A stretch of DNA of 64,000 nucleotides from Mesomycoplasma ovipneumoniae ATCC 29419 (GCF_028885435.1 NZ_CP118522.1:434001-498000); one strand, 5' to 3'; shown: positions 42,547 to 54,946, counted from the first letter of the stretch. Numbers and translations: made by a program. The notes: a model not told the origin generated them from the letters alone.

Positions 42547-43632
42547 ATGAAATTAGAAAAAATTGCAATTTATGGCGGTTCATTTAACCCCGTTCATAAA
42601 GCTCATATACAAATTGCAAAAAAAGCAATCGATTTTTTAAATTTAGATATGCTTTTTTTTGTGCCAAATTACATAAATCCACTAAAAAACAATAAAGAAA
42701 ACAACATTGATCCCGCATTTCGTTTTGAAATGCTAAAATTAGTGCAAATTGAAAAAACACAAGTTTGTGATTATGAAATTAAAGCCAAAAAAATTAGCTA
42801 CACAATTGAAACAGTAAATTATTTCAAGCAAAAATACGCAGGTGCCAAACTTTTTTTAATAATAGGTTCTGATAATCTTGCCAGTTTTAAAATGTGGAAA
42901 AATTACAAGGAAATTCTTGAAAAAGTCCAACTTGTTGTTTTTAGGCGCAAAAATTATCCTGATTTAGGAAATGTTAAACGTTATAATGCCTTAATTTTGC
43001 CAACCCAGTTGCCTAATTTTAGCTCTTCAGAAATAAGAAATGGAAACTTTTTTGGCCTTGATCCAAAAATAAATGCCTTTATTGGCGCTAATTTTTTATA
43101 TGCTAATTCAATTCTTAAAGGTTTTCTTGGTAATTCTGACCGATTTATCCATTCAAAAAATACCGCTGAACTCTCAAGCGAGTATGCTAAAATTTATGGA
43201 CTAGATTCAAAACAAGCTTATTATGCTGGCTTATTTCATGATTTAACCAAAAAATGAAGCAGGCAAGAACATATTGATTTTCTTAAATCCCAAAAAATTG
43301 ATGCTAGCGATCTTCAAGACTATGAACTTCACCAACTTTCAGCTTCAATTTGATTAAAGAATGTTTATTTATTACCTTTTGAGCAAATAATCCGCGCTAT
43401 TTCTTGTCATACAACCCTTTGTTTTGAAATGTCATTATTTGACAAATCAATTTATGTTGCCGATAAATTAGCTCGTGGCCGTCGTTTTCCAGGTATTCAA
43501 AAATTACGCGACTTAGCAAAACAAGATTTAAATAAAGCCTTTAGCCAACTTGTAAGAATGTCCAAAATTGAGCATGAAAATATGAAAAACTCAGCCAATC
43601 AAATGAAACTATATGAAAAACATCAAAATTAA
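42547..43632 (+). CDS. nadD: Nicotinate-nucleotide adenylyltransferase fused to a YqeK-type HD phosphohydrolase
   Basis: 361 residues in two domains. Residues 1-185 are NadD, which makes deamido-NAD+ from nicotinate mononucleotide and ATP: GGSFNPVHKAHI is the nucleotidyltransferase HxGH-type site (third residue Ala-His), IIGSDN binds the substrate, and SSSEIR is the second ATP motif. Residues 190-361 are an HD domain: HSKNTAELSSEYA, GLFHDLTKKWSR (the HD pair), ISCHTTL and DKSIYVADKLARGRRFPG. In many Firmicutes nadD and yqeK are adjacent; in mycoplasmas they are often fused, and the HD part likely hydrolyses Ap4A. It works just before NadE in the pathway. Confidence 0.92.
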
Positions 43633-44272
43633 AACTGCTATTTTTTATGCTGATAAGGAAGAACAAGTAAATTTAGAATTACTTGGTGCAAAATTTATAG
43701 AAAATGTTAGTGTATTAGACCTAAATTTTCCAGTTTATGAATATAAAAATATTTATTTTTTTTATATTCATTCGCAAATTGGCTTAATTAATTCGGCTAT
43801 TTTTGCTCAGACAGTTGCAGTAAAATTTTCAATTACCAATATAATAAATTATGGCGCTTGTGGAGGAGGGTCATCAATTGATTTTTCAAAAATGAAAAAT
43901 CAATTGATATTTCCCAAACGTTTTTATTTACTTGATGCAAAAACACCTTGATATCAGCCAGGTCAACTACCATTTGAACCTAAATTTTACGAGAATAATT
44001 TACTTGCTGCTCAAAATTTTAATTTAGGCTCATCAAATAGTTTTATTTTTGAAGAAAATCAAGTAAAAGATTTTCAATTTGTTGATTTTTTTGATATGGA
44101 AGCATTTTCCTTTGCTCAAATAAGTGCTAAAAATAGCTTGAATTTTTATTGTATTAAATATTTAAGCGATAAAATTGGCCAAAATATTGACATTTCCCAA
44201 GTTAATCTTAACATAAAACAAGGCGCTCAAAGTGCCGCAGAATATGCCTTAGATCTTCTTGAGAAAATCTAA
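43613..44272 (+). CDS. MTA/SAH nucleosidase-like (PNP/UDP phosphorylase fold) protein
   Basis: 219 residues. The glycine-rich INYGACGGGS near residue 82 and the purine/ribose site FFDMEAFSFAQ near residue 163 match 5'-methylthioadenosine/S-adenosylhomocysteine nucleosidases. The final Asp of that family is probably in YLSDKIG (Ser-Asp pair). It would split SAH left by methyltransferases. It overlaps the end of nadD by 20 nt. The middle of the protein is diverged, so the exact substrate is less certain than the fold. Confidence 0.82.
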
Positions 44273-44301
44273 AAAATATTTGTTTACTATTATAAATTTG
44301 C

Positions 44302-44346
44302 AAAAACAGTTTGAAAAATTAAATTATAGTTTTTCAAACTGTTTTT
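44302..44346 (+). terminator. Strong terminator after the nucleosidase gene
   Basis: A perfect 17-bp stem (AAAAACAGTTTGAAAAA and its complement) with an 11-nt loop, then GTTTT. Confidence 0.92.
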
Positions 44347-44688
44347 GTTTTAAAGTGGCATAAGAAGCTGACAATTGTTCACTCGTTTTTTAGTGTGTAT
44401 TAGATTAAATGTGCAAGGTTTAAGGCTTTATTTTAGATTCTGCTATTTTTCTTTAACGCCTATAATCAACGTTTTAACGCAAAAAGTATTATATTTTTTT
44501 GTTGAATGTATTAAATTTTTTTACATTTTAATATTAAAATTTAAAACTATTCATAAAAAATAAAGTCCAAAAAAATACCTTATTATGTAATGTTTTATTT
44601 TATTATATTGTAACATTGAAATTACTATATTTCACTTTTATGATTTTTTCTAGTAAAACCTTAATAAAAATATAAATATTAATTATTT
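44347..44688. other. AT-rich intergenic stretch without recognised genes
   Basis: No gene, RNA or repeat recognised. A 62-codon frame at 44375-44563 has no Shine-Dalgarno and is Phe/Ile-rich by base composition alone. Confidence 0.5.
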
Positions 44689-44718
44689 TTGATTTTCGTT
44701 GATTAAAATTTGTATAAT
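44689..44718 (+). promoter_or_regulatory. Promoter of the subtilisin operon
   Basis: TTGATT at 44689-44694 and TATAAT at 44713-44718 are separated by 18 nt, with TG before the -10 box. It is the best two-box promoter in the window. Confidence 0.65.
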
Positions 44719-44749
44719 ATTTATATAAGGATAATTAGGAGGATGTGCT

Positions 44750-47158
44750 ATGAAAATGTCAAAAAATAAACTATTTAAGTTCTTCCCTTTAATATCGTTT
44801 TTAGCAATACCAATTTTTTCAGGTCTTATTTCGCTCACACTTTCATCAGAATCTAACAAAACTGGTAATTTTGCAAATACTTTTGCTAATAAAATTAATT
44901 ACGACAACAAATTGTCAAAATCACAAGAAGATCTTGCTGGTTTTAAGCAAAAAAATAAAAAAATATTTAGTAGAAAATCTAATCAAAAATTCACAGCTTT
45001 TTCGTTACTAAAATCTAGTAATGTGGAAAATGTTTTAAAAGCTGAAAATGTAGATATTAAAATATTTTTAGATTTAATTGATACCAACAATAATTCCATA
45101 AGTGCGAATGTTGAATATTATCAAACTAAAAACAATGAATATTTAAAACAAATAATTTCGCTCTTTGAAGAAAATAATATAAAAATAAATAGTAGCTATG
45201 TAAGCAAATTGTCACCAATAATATGGATTAATATTAATTCACTTGCCGAAAAAAAATCCCTCGAATTATTAGAAAAACTAGATTTTGTTTCATTAGTAAT
45301 TAATAATATAGAAAATACGCCAAACTCGGATTCACTCCCGACTTATTCTGCTAAATCTTTAAACCAAGAAGCTAAACCCAAAATATTTTACAGTAACTTA
45401 GAACATGCCGCCTACTATTACTCATATTTAAGAAATACTAAAGATTATTTTACAAAAGAAAAGGAAATAGTTGATTATAAGTCTACAAGAGATAATACGT
45501 ATGAAAAAGTCGGAGTAGTTGAAGTAGGTATGAGCGGCACCTATGATGAAAGCGATTGACTCAAAGCTCAAATTCCCAAATATTTGGTTAATTACTATAA
45601 TATTGGTCGTGCTGATTCAAAAAAAACTAATGAAAATCAAAATGATCACGCCAGTTTGGTTTCTGGAATAATAGTAGGAAAGAGCGGATTTGCATTTAAT
45701 ACTGATTTGCATCTCGCAAATTTGGGTAAAGTATCATCGTTTGATTCCCCTGTTTGAATGTCAATTTTTGAAAAACTAATAATTGAAAAAGGAGTTAGAC
45801 TAATAAACCATAGCTATGGATATGATTTCATACATGAAAAAGACGTTGATGCTAATTTCGAAGATATTTATGGTAATAATTCTATATTAAAAAACTCTGT
45901 CTCTCGATATATTGATCATCTTTATTATTTGGATTTTTTATCAAGAAAATATGGTGTTATAAATATTTTTGCTGCCGGAAATGAATATGATGATAGATTA
46001 AAAAAACATGATGATAGATTAATAAACAATAATAATCCTGATCCTGAAAAAGAATATGGTTACATATCTGGGTATGCTAATGCAATAAATTCTATTGTTG
46101 TTGGTTCTAGTTTTGGTACAAAAGAAAATTTCTATGCAAGTATTTTTAGCAATAGATTATTGCCAAAGGCTCTAAAAGGCTTGCCTAAACCGCTCATAGT
46201 TGCCCCAGGCGAGAATATAGTTGGGCTATCTGATCAAGAATCACCAAAATCAGGAACTAGTTTTTCTGTGCCAATTGTAACCGGTATAGTCTCAACCATA
46301 ATTGGTTCAAATCCTTATTTATTTAATGATAAAAATATTATTCCAGCAATAAAGAGTGTATTGTCTTCATCTGCGGTAGATAGTAAATTAGATTATAAAG
46401 GTATAAAGAATTTTGTTGAATCTACAAAAAAAGAAAATGAAAAACAAAACACATGGTCTTCGATTGATAATTACATAGAAGATTCTAGCAAAGCCCGATA
46501 TTTGCAAAATTATGAAAATGAGCACGAATCTAAGTCAAATGGTTTTGATACAGCAGTTGGGGCGGGGCAAATTAATTTCGCTAATATACAAAAGGCAATA
46601 GAAAATTTAAAAACTTTTTCTGTATCATTTGAAAACACTGATGAATATGTTTATGTATCACCAGAAATAAAATTAAATCAAGGAAAGAAAATAAAAGCTT
46701 CACTTGCTTGAGCTTTTAATGCAGGATTAACAAAACCCCTAGATAAATATGAATCTCCACTTAATACGTGGTACAATAATTTGCTTACATTTGGTTTATC
46801 ATATGTTGCTGATAAAATCGTAGAATCAGCATATAATAAAGCTGTGCAATCAAAATTTGAAAAAGAATATCATCCTAAACATCCTGATGAATGATTAAAT
46901 AGAAAAACTCTCCTTAATAAACAAAACAATACATTGTTTAGTGATTATGATTTAAAATTGCAAAAAAAGGTGGGGAACAATTGGCAAACTATCGATTTAA
47001 ATTCTGGTTCTTCAGGTTCTTCGAACGTTGAGTTAATAAGATATTCAGCAGAAGAATCAGGGACATACCGAATCCTGGTAAAGAAATTTAGTTCTTCTCT
47101 TTTTAAAGAATCGGTAGATGATAATTTGGCGGTTTCATATGTTATACAAGAAAAATAA
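44750..47158 (+). CDS. Subtilisin-like (S8) surface serine protease with Asp-to-Glu change at the triad
   Basis: 802 residues. A signal anchor (FPLISFLAIPIFSGLISLTL) starts the chain. A propeptide-like region runs to about residue 250. The S8 core then shows VGVVEVGMSG where other subtilisins have a D-[ST]-G, so Glu258 stands at the place of the catalytic Asp. His300 in NDHASLVSGI, oxyanion Asn411 in FAAGNEYD and Ser504 in SGTSFSVP are kept. A beta-rich C-terminal domain follows and ends with YRILVKKFSS. AGGAGG lies just upstream of ATG 44750. It overlaps the next gene by 20 nt. A role in cutting host or self surface proteins is likely; activity with Glu is uncertain. Confidence 0.88.
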
Positions 47159-48572
47159 AATATTTTTTATAGCAACTATGTTAGTAACTCCTTGGTTACT
47201 TCCTATAATTATTCTTGCAGTTCAAAATTTTTCTTTTGGACATAAAGCAAATTTTTCTAGTCAACATCCACAAAAACCTATTATTTGAGTCGATGATAGT
47301 AATGATCTAATTAAATCAAATATTTTTTCTTATAATCATTTACTAAATATTGACAGCAAAAAAGCGCCATGAATTAAAAACTCTAAATGGAAAATGACTT
47401 TTCTACAAAATCCTGAAGAAATTCAAGAAATAGTAAAAAAATATTTATATTTTCAAGAACAAAATTTTGTCAATAATTGAAATGATAAAACAACTAAAAA
47501 TTTAACAAGTTTTTTTGCTAATCAATATAATAATAAAAAGGACGAATTTAGTTTTAAAGAATTAAAATTAGGAGAGTTTTCTGATAGATTTAACAATTTA
47601 TTTTCTAATAATTTTTTAATCATCGAAGATTTTGACGATTATTTGGATTTTTTCAAAGAATTTGAAGACAAGCAAGAATTTGAAAGAAAAAATTTAAATA
47701 AAGATTTCTTTGATAATAACCAACTTCTAGTTTATGTAAAAGACGAGTCAAATGTTGTTCCTATTTTTAACAAAACAAGCCTAGAAACTAATTTATCACC
47801 AATAGATCTAATTACCTATAAAAATCAGAACTTAATTATTTCAATAGATCAAAAATTTTCAAATTATTTAAAAGAAAATTCTTCTTCTACTAGTAGAACA
47901 CGCGAAAGGTTCCGAATTTTCTATAAATCAATTCCTAAAAATTCTTATAATAAATCATATCCGCTATCTTCAATAAAAATTACCGATATAGAAGATTTAG
48001 TTTTGTATAATTCACTAGACAAAACATCAACAGAGTTTAGTAATTTTTTGGATTTTATTAATAAAAAAAACACAATTTTGTCAAGAAAAAATTTGAAAAA
48101 GAATAGATTTTATGCATCACAAATTGATAAAAACATATCTAATTTAAGTGAAAATAAAATATTTTCAAACTTTGGCGAAGTAAAAGACCTGATAAATAAC
48201 AAAAATTTATTGAAAAATGAGCACTGAAAAAGCGAATTTCACCTATCAAATTTATTTATACCCATAAAAACACAGGACAAAACATATAAATTTAATAGCT
48301 TCATCTTGCAAAAACAACAATTAAAAGAGATTTTTAAAGATGAAATTATTTATTGAGAATTTGATAAAAATTCCAAAAAAGTTTTAATTTATACTTTAAA
48401 TTACAAAGACATTTTCCATCAAGTTGCAAAACAACCTGAAAATTTTAATTTTGATAACTTGTTGCAATTTGAAAAAATTGATATTGGTGATATTGATGTT
48501 CAAGAAATTGAAATAAAAAAATTAAATTCCATCGAAGATTTCAATAATTTATACAATAAAACAGTGGTGTAA
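47139..48572 (+). CDS. Membrane-anchored protein, paralogue 1, coupled to the subtilisin
   Basis: 477 residues, family not recognised. One N-terminal hydrophobic segment (IFFIATMLVTPWLLPIIILAV) leaves the rest outside. It is paralogous to the next gene: shared blocks include IEDLVLYN near the middle, then LKKNRFYASQ / LKSTRLYART, and at the end IYTLNYKDIF ... EKIDIGD ... FNNLYN. The start ATG 47139 lies inside the subtilisin gene, indicating translational coupling. The fixed order protease-paralogue-paralogue suggests partners: substrate-capture, inhibitor or assembly proteins. That is inference from position. Confidence 0.72.
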
Positions 48573-48574
48573 GT

Positions 48575-50035
48575 ATGAAACAAAAAGCAAAAAAAATTTT
48601 TTATAGTTCTTTGTTATTAACAAACTTTGTAGCTGCTGGGGTTGTTTCTACAATTTTGATCATTAATTATATAAGTCCTAAAAAATCAGAAACACTTAGT
48701 TTTCAGGATGTGTCCGATGCTGAGAATAAATTTTTTACTAGCAACACTAAGCCTGAGGGTTTTTCTAATCCGGCAGACAATCATTGATTTACTTCGCAAT
48801 ATTGATCAGATTTGCTTCAAAAAAATCCAGAAAGAGCTAACCAATTACGGCAAAAATATCCATCTTTTGAAAATAACTTGTTCAAAAACTCCGATAACAA
48901 TTCACCCCTTATTAAATTAAGTAGCTTTTTTCGCTCTGAATTTAAGAAAAATAATGACACATTAGAATTTGACCAAATAACTGATCAAGGTGTATGAAAA
49001 GATAAAAAAATTATTAATAATTTTGTGATTTTAAAAAACTATAATGACTTTTTCTCATTTTTTTCAAAGATAAAAAACGATAATTTTTACAAAAGAGTAC
49101 TACAAACACCTGATTTTTTTGGAAAAAAGTCAATTATTGCTTATGTTCGACCTATCTGAAATTATCAAGATTTAGCTTTTACATCAAAAGCTAAAAAACC
49201 ATTTTTTAATCCAAATCATACTTTTTTTAATCCAAATAATCCCGATAATGTTGGGATTATGTCGTTTGACTCAAAATTCGAAAAATTTTTTACTCTCGGC
49301 CTTAAATATAACGAAATTATTGATCCTTTAATAGTTAATAATCCGGTTGTTTCGATTATTGATTCAGATTTTTATACTAAAAAATTTAATATTTATTACA
49401 AAATTATAGACAAATCTATTGGAAATAGTTTTAATCCTAAATTCGACATTCATATTAGCAGAATCGAAGATCTTGTTCTTTATAATAACATTGTTCGCGA
49501 TAATAATTCTTCAAAATTCAAAGAATTTCTTTTAAAAAAACAGGAAATTTTAGATAAAAATAACCTAAAAAGCACAAGATTATATGCAAGAACAAATAAA
49601 AATCAACTAGAAAACCTAAAATTTTTTTCAACCCTAGAAGAAACAAAAAACCTAATTGTATCAATGCAAGATTCAATAAATTCAGAATGAGGTGGTGCAT
49701 TTGTTCCTTCAAAACTTTTTATTCCAACAGAAGATAATTCCGAAGTTTTTAATAAATTTATTTTAAAAAAACAAGATGCAAAAAAAATTTTTGATGACGA
49801 AATTTTGTATTGAAATGTTGATGAGCAAGCTAATAAAATTAAAATTTACACCTTCAATTATAAGGATTTATTCCCTAATTTTGCAACAGAACCTCAAAAT
49901 TTTAAAATTGAAAATTTAGAAAAACTTGAAAAAATTGATATCGGAAATACAACAATAACACAAGTTGAATTTTCTAAAATTGAAACACTAGATCAATTCA
50001 ATTATTTATATAATCAAATAATAACTAAGAAATAA
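48575..50035 (+). CDS. Membrane-anchored protein, paralogue 2
   Basis: 486 residues, start 2 nt after the previous stop. The N-terminal anchor is FYSSLLLTNFVAAGVVSTIL. The body aligns with paralogue 1 in order along its length: ISRIEDLVLYNNI, then LKSTRLYARTN, then IYTFNYKDLFPNFA, LEKIDIGN, and FNYLYNQI at the C-terminus. The N-terminal third differs more. No enzymatic motif is visible. The conserved C-terminal half suggests a common fold, with the front end adapted to different partners. Extracellular. Confidence 0.72.
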
Positions 50036-50109
50036 TATTAAAACCTTAATTTTCTATTTCTTTTTTGGGTTGCGCGATTTATTTTTCATAGACTTATGAA
50101 GCTTTTTTA

Positions 50110-50298
50110 CTAATTTTGTATTAATTTATTACCACCTATATGCAAAATTGACTCTTTGTGTGCAATTTTGCATTTTTCTTTTTTATAAATTTGCCCTAAA
50201 TTCTTCTGTAAAATGTAAACTTTTGCTTTTAAAAGTTTCAAATTCGGCAATTTTGCTGTTCTAATTTTGTCTTCAACTGTAAATTTGAATTTTTTCAT
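50110..50298 (-). CDS. Small basic hypothetical protein, repeated in the genome
   Basis: 62 residues (MKKFKFTVEDKIRTAKL at the start, YILQKNLGQIYKKEK in the middle), very Lys-rich, no membrane span. A broken relative lies at 29064-29221, so this is a repeated small gene or the remnant of a longer mobile gene. Origin unknown; protein-level expression is doubtful. The remainder of the 50036-50430 gap holds the MIB promoter region, with a TATAGT box at 50385-50390. Confidence 0.35.
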   Translation of the reverse strand: MKKFKFTVEDKIRTAKLPNLKLLKAKVYILQKNLGQIYKKEKCKIAHKESILHIGGNKLIQN

Positions 50299-50430
50299 TT
50301 TGGCACCCTTTTTTGAATCAGCTAAATCAAAACACTCATTTATAGTTTATCTAATTTCACATTTTTTTGTATAGACTTATTTTTTATAGTAAAATTTAAC
50401 TCATAAACATTTAGGAAGGGCAGAACGATT

Positions 50431-52521
50431 ATGAGATTGAGCATTTTACCTAGAGTTTCAAAACGAAAACAAACAATTTTATTAGCAACAACTCCTGCAA
50501 TAATTGCGACTTTAACCATTGGATTGTCCCAGCAATTAAATCCTTATACAGGTCAAATTCCTAGACCACAAATAGTTTTTTCTCCCCAAGACAGAAATGA
50601 AATTCTAAAAGAACCAGAAAAACCAGCACAAACTGAAGTCCCAAAACCCGAAGTTACTAAAATAGATGTTCCCAAACCAGTTGAGCCAGTAAAAGTAGAA
50701 ACGCCAAAGCCAAAACCAGTTACAACTCCTGAAAAAGCAATAATAGTACCGATAAATCCACCTAAGACCCAACCTCAAACAATTCCTCGCACTGAGACAA
50801 AAGTTGTTAGTCAATCACAAACAAATGTTAATTCTAATCTTGAAGCACTAAAAGTAAAAGCACTAGCGCGATATAGTCAAGCAATCGATAATTCAATCAA
50901 AGAAGCAAAAGCAAAAATTGTCGGATTTCAGCAAGAAATTGACGAAATTAACCGTATTTATGACAAGCATTTTGATGATCCGTTTTATAATCCTAATAAA
51001 GTCACAAAATTAATCTGAGAAAATTTTCGGATTCAAAAATTACGAACTTTTATTGGTTCAAATGCCCCTGAATACCAACTCGAAAGAGTTAAAAGTGATC
51101 TAAAAATACTTGAAGAGTTAAAGCAAACCAAAAAATCATTTAATCAAGAAGAAATTAAAATGCTTTTACGCGGAATGTTGCCTTCAACTGACTCGCCTTA
51201 TGTTTGAGGTTATGAAAATGAATCTGATAATCCTGTGCTAAATCAACTAAAAGCAGCAAATAATCGCCGTCTTATAAATATTCCTTCATGATATTCACGA
51301 ACTCCAGGAACAATTTCTGATCTAACTTATGAAGGATGAGACCGTCAAGATGTCTCGAGTGAATTTAATGGAATTGATAATTCAATTGGAAATTCAGTAA
51401 AAGTTTATAATTATACCCCTAATGATAAAAATGAAGACAGAGCTAATCGTCAACCGCTCAAAGTTATTGTTCTTGATGCTAATGACAATGATGCATTTAA
51501 AAAATTTCAGGAAATTCTAACATAAGTACTCCAAAAAGATAATAAAATTCAAGCTGTTGTTCTAAAAAATGTCGGTGATAAAAATTCAAACCAAAATGTT
51601 GAAAAAATTTTAAGTTCAATTCCACCTTCAATTAAAAAATTAACGCTTTTCCTTGATAATTACAATGCAACAGCTAATTTGCGTCCTTTAGAAAAAATTA
51701 AACTTGATGAACTTGAACTCTATTCAAATATTGATGCATTATCAGATAACTGGTCAATTAATCCAAACGCACTAAAAAACATTGACTACATTAGTTTTGA
51801 TTATAATAATGCCGCAACTTTTCATAAAAATCATCCTAGTGAAAAAATACCTGGATCAATTGTTTTTAGCACTTTAGCTTGAGATGCTCATGATACAATC
51901 CAAACTGTTGATGAGGGTCTTTCAATTGTTTTTGACTCAAAAGTTTATCAGCGAATTTTCCAAGGATCTCACGGTGGCAAAGGCGGGCGTCCGGTTAATC
52001 TTGATTTTTCACGGGCAAAAAACATCAAATCACTTAAAGGCTTAAGTCTTGAAAAATTAGATAAAATCTGAAATGATCATGTTAAAAATTGAAAAGATGA
52101 CAAATATTCTAATGAAGATTTTACCGGATTTAGGCCGATAAAATTTAGAAAATTAATTTTTGGCCTTGATGATGCCAACAACTTTGTTGCAAAATGAGAC
52201 GATTTTAACGGCGGACAATTAAATTCACGACTAACCTTTGATGAACCAGGTGGAGCCCAAATTGAGTTTCGCGACAATACCGGTAATCAAACTTCAAGTC
52301 CAATAGCCATCTTTTTATCTGGAACGCCTAGTGGAGATGCAATAAACGAAATTAGCGCCTTTATTAGAGCAGCAAATTCACGTAGTCTATTAGTAAATCG
52401 TCTTTATGTTGAAAATGAATCAGTTTTAAAACAGGTTGGTTCACGAATTGGTATTGTTCAAGTTTCAGTTAAAAAAGCTGACCAAAACACTGTTCAAGAG
52501 GGATTTTCAGGAGAGCTATAA
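50431..52521 (+). pseudogene. mib: Mycoplasma immunoglobulin-binding protein MIB, interrupted by an in-frame TAA
   Basis: 697 codons if read through. MIB grips antibody light chains and presents the antibody to MIP. N-terminal anchor TILLATTPAIIATLTIGL, then a Pro/Lys/Val-rich spacer (residues 60-130), a helical segment, and the conserved core with SWYSRTPGTISDLTYEGWD, KVIVLDANDNDAF and KLTLFLDNYNATANLRPLE. TAA at 51523-51525 stops the frame after 364 residues; the frame continues open for 332 more codons with clear homology in style. The parent codon was probably CAA. AGGAAGGG precedes ATG 50431. The next gene is MIP, as in all MIB-MIP loci. Either a recent null mutation, population variation or an assembly error. 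Confidence 0.8.
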
Positions 52522-52522
52522 A

Positions 52523-54946
52523 ATGAAAATTAAATTTTTATTTCCACTTTTATCTGTTCCATTTTTTGCAATCGCTTGTGGTAATAACCACCAGCAAAAA
52601 CTACCTTCAGAACAAAGTCAACAAGGTCAAAAAACCCCTCCAACTGAAGGAAATATTTCAAATTCACCCCAAATTGACTTAGTTTTCCAAAAAATTGACG
52701 CAAATTTTGAATCACTTTTTGGTCAAAAATCAGAAAATGAGTTTAAAAAATTCATTTCCGAGTCACAAAAGTCAGTTTTTCAACTTCTTGATAATAATGT
52801 TAAAGATTTAAGTAAAAAACAGGAAAAAATCACCCAAATTAACAATATTTTTAGTGCTCTAGAAAAAATTGCAACACAGACTCAATACGATCTTGAAGCT
52901 CAAAGATCAACAGCAACACTAACATTAGGCGCACTTAAAGATATTTTTAAGGAAGAAAAACCAACTCAACCGCAGCCACCTCAAAGCCCTCAAAATCCTC
53001 AATCATCAGAAGAACAAGATAAAAAAATTGCTGAATTAACTAATAATTCTCGTCCTTCTGGACAAAATTTTAGTCGTTTTTCCCCTGATGGCAAACGGAT
53101 AATTCTTGATCAATATGAAAATGATTTTCCCGAAAAAGAATGAGATTGGTATCGTATAAATTCTAATTTTAGTGGCGGTGGAATTGGTTTTGGATCTACA
53201 AGTGAACTTGAAAAAAAGCCGGAAAATTTCCCAAAAGAAAAGCCCGAAACTATTGCAAAATTAAATCAAAAAGCAAAAGAATCAGACCAACCTTTATTTG
53301 AAAAAGCACAATTTCGCCTTTTTTCCTTACCGGTTTTTGACGATAATGCAAACACAAATAAAATAAAATTCAATACTTATGAGTCTGGATTTAAGACGCC
53401 GGCTTGATGAAAATCTAGCGAAAATTCTGACTATACTTTTGGCGGTCCAAATCGACTTGGTTTGCCAAGAAAAATTGTTTCTGAGGATTACAGAAAACTA
53501 ATTCCAAATGTTGTTTCAATAAAAATCGAAAATTTAGTCGTTGATGATGCCTACCAAAATGACAATAACAATCCAATTACGCGCACAAATTTTTCCTTTG
53601 GAACCTTAGGAATTTTAGACTACCAAATTCCGCAAAATTCATCCTACCCACTAAAATGATTCTTTTTAACTAACGCTCACGTGGCAAATAATTTGCAAAT
53701 TGCCAATGATTTTCATGAGGGCAAACATTATGGACGTGATTTTTCAAATTATAATGATTCTGATTTTCGTTTAAATACACAAAGTATAACTCTTACAAAA
53801 TTAAAACAAACCGTTCCTTTGAATACAATTTTGCCAACCACTAGAGGAGCAATCACTGATGATGAATTTTATAACACAGTTAAACTTGATATCAAAGAAA
53901 AGAATGGCAAAATTTACAATAACGGTTCAGAATCTCCAGATTTAGCGGGGGTGAATAACCAACCAAAATCCCGCCAAAAACCAACCCAAAGTATGAATGT
54001 TAGAACTATTTTAATGGGTTCAGACGTTTTTAAATTCAAACCTAGCGATTTTAGTGATCAACAAGACCTCCAGAATGTTGATGAATTTCTTGATTTTGCA
54101 GTTATTGAAATAAATTTCAATAATGAGCAAGAAGCTAAAAAAATTACCGAAGAATTTTACAATAATCACAAAGCAAGTTCACTAAAAATTTCTGAATTTA
54201 ATCCGTTTAATTCAGATCAATATTCAAAACTAGAAAAAACACCTTTTTATAGTTTAGGCTACCCAGGTTCAAAAGGTGACCCTACTATTTCTCAAAACGA
54301 TTATCCAGCCGATTTTGCCCAAAGAAACTACAGTGTTTCGCCTTGGATTAATAAAAATTTCCGTCTTTTTAATTCTAGAAACGAAAAAGATCCTTTAATT
54401 AATGGCGGTTCTGAATTTGCCTGATCAAGATCATATCGCAGTTTTGTAAATCTTCCCGGAATTAGCGATTATTTTATAACTGCACCAGTATTAGCTAAAT
54501 CTTATACAAAACTTGATTATTTTGACCAAAAAGACAAGCAACGTAAATCCAAAAAATATTTAAACAGCGGTCTTGGAACTGTTATTGATAATTACACTGC
54601 TAGCGGTGGTTTGTCTGGTAGTCCTGTCTTTTTTAAAGATGGTCAACTTTATTCTGTGGTTTATGCTTCAGATTCGCAAGCTTCAGCAAATTTAACATTA
54701 AATTTGCGCTCTTATGGCTATGATTATAAAGGTTATTATGGCAAATATAATCTTCCTAAATATGATTTAATTTACGGCGATTCTTCTAGTGATGCTCAAC
54801 AACAAAAATCTTATTGAAAAGCGCTTTCTGAACTTTATAAAAATGAAAGCAATTTTAAAACTAATCTATTTCCTGAAGGTCTAGCCACACAAAAAGATGT
54901 TTTTTCAAAAAAATAGCTTATTTAAAGGGCTATTTTTTTGATTTTA
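52523..54946 (+). CDS. mip: Mycoplasma immunoglobulin protease MIP (DUF31 serine peptidase lipoprotein)
   Basis: 807 residues. The signal peptide ends in lipobox AIAC (residue 19). A Gln/Pro-rich spacer precedes the peptidase. The triad is His386 in FLTNAHVANN, Asp524 in LDFAVIEI and Ser698 in GGLSGSPVF. MIP cuts the heavy chain of antibodies held by MIB. The start is ATG 52523, 1 nt after the MIB stop, so the two are coupled. The C-terminus runs through the terminator hairpin and ends at 54944; one extra T near 54900 would give a normal TAG stop at 54913, so a one-base deletion may have lengthened the tail by about ten residues. Core is complete. Confidence 0.88.
54906..54938 (+). terminator. 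Terminator of the MIB-MIP locus
   Basis: AAAAAAATAGC pairs with GCTATTTTTTT (11 bp) around an 11-nt loop. Confidence 0.8.

Noticed and set aside
44375..44563. 62-codon open frame in the gap before the subtilisin operon
   Set aside because: No Shine-Dalgarno, composition typical of AT-rich noncoding DNA, and it follows a strong terminator without a promoter of its own.
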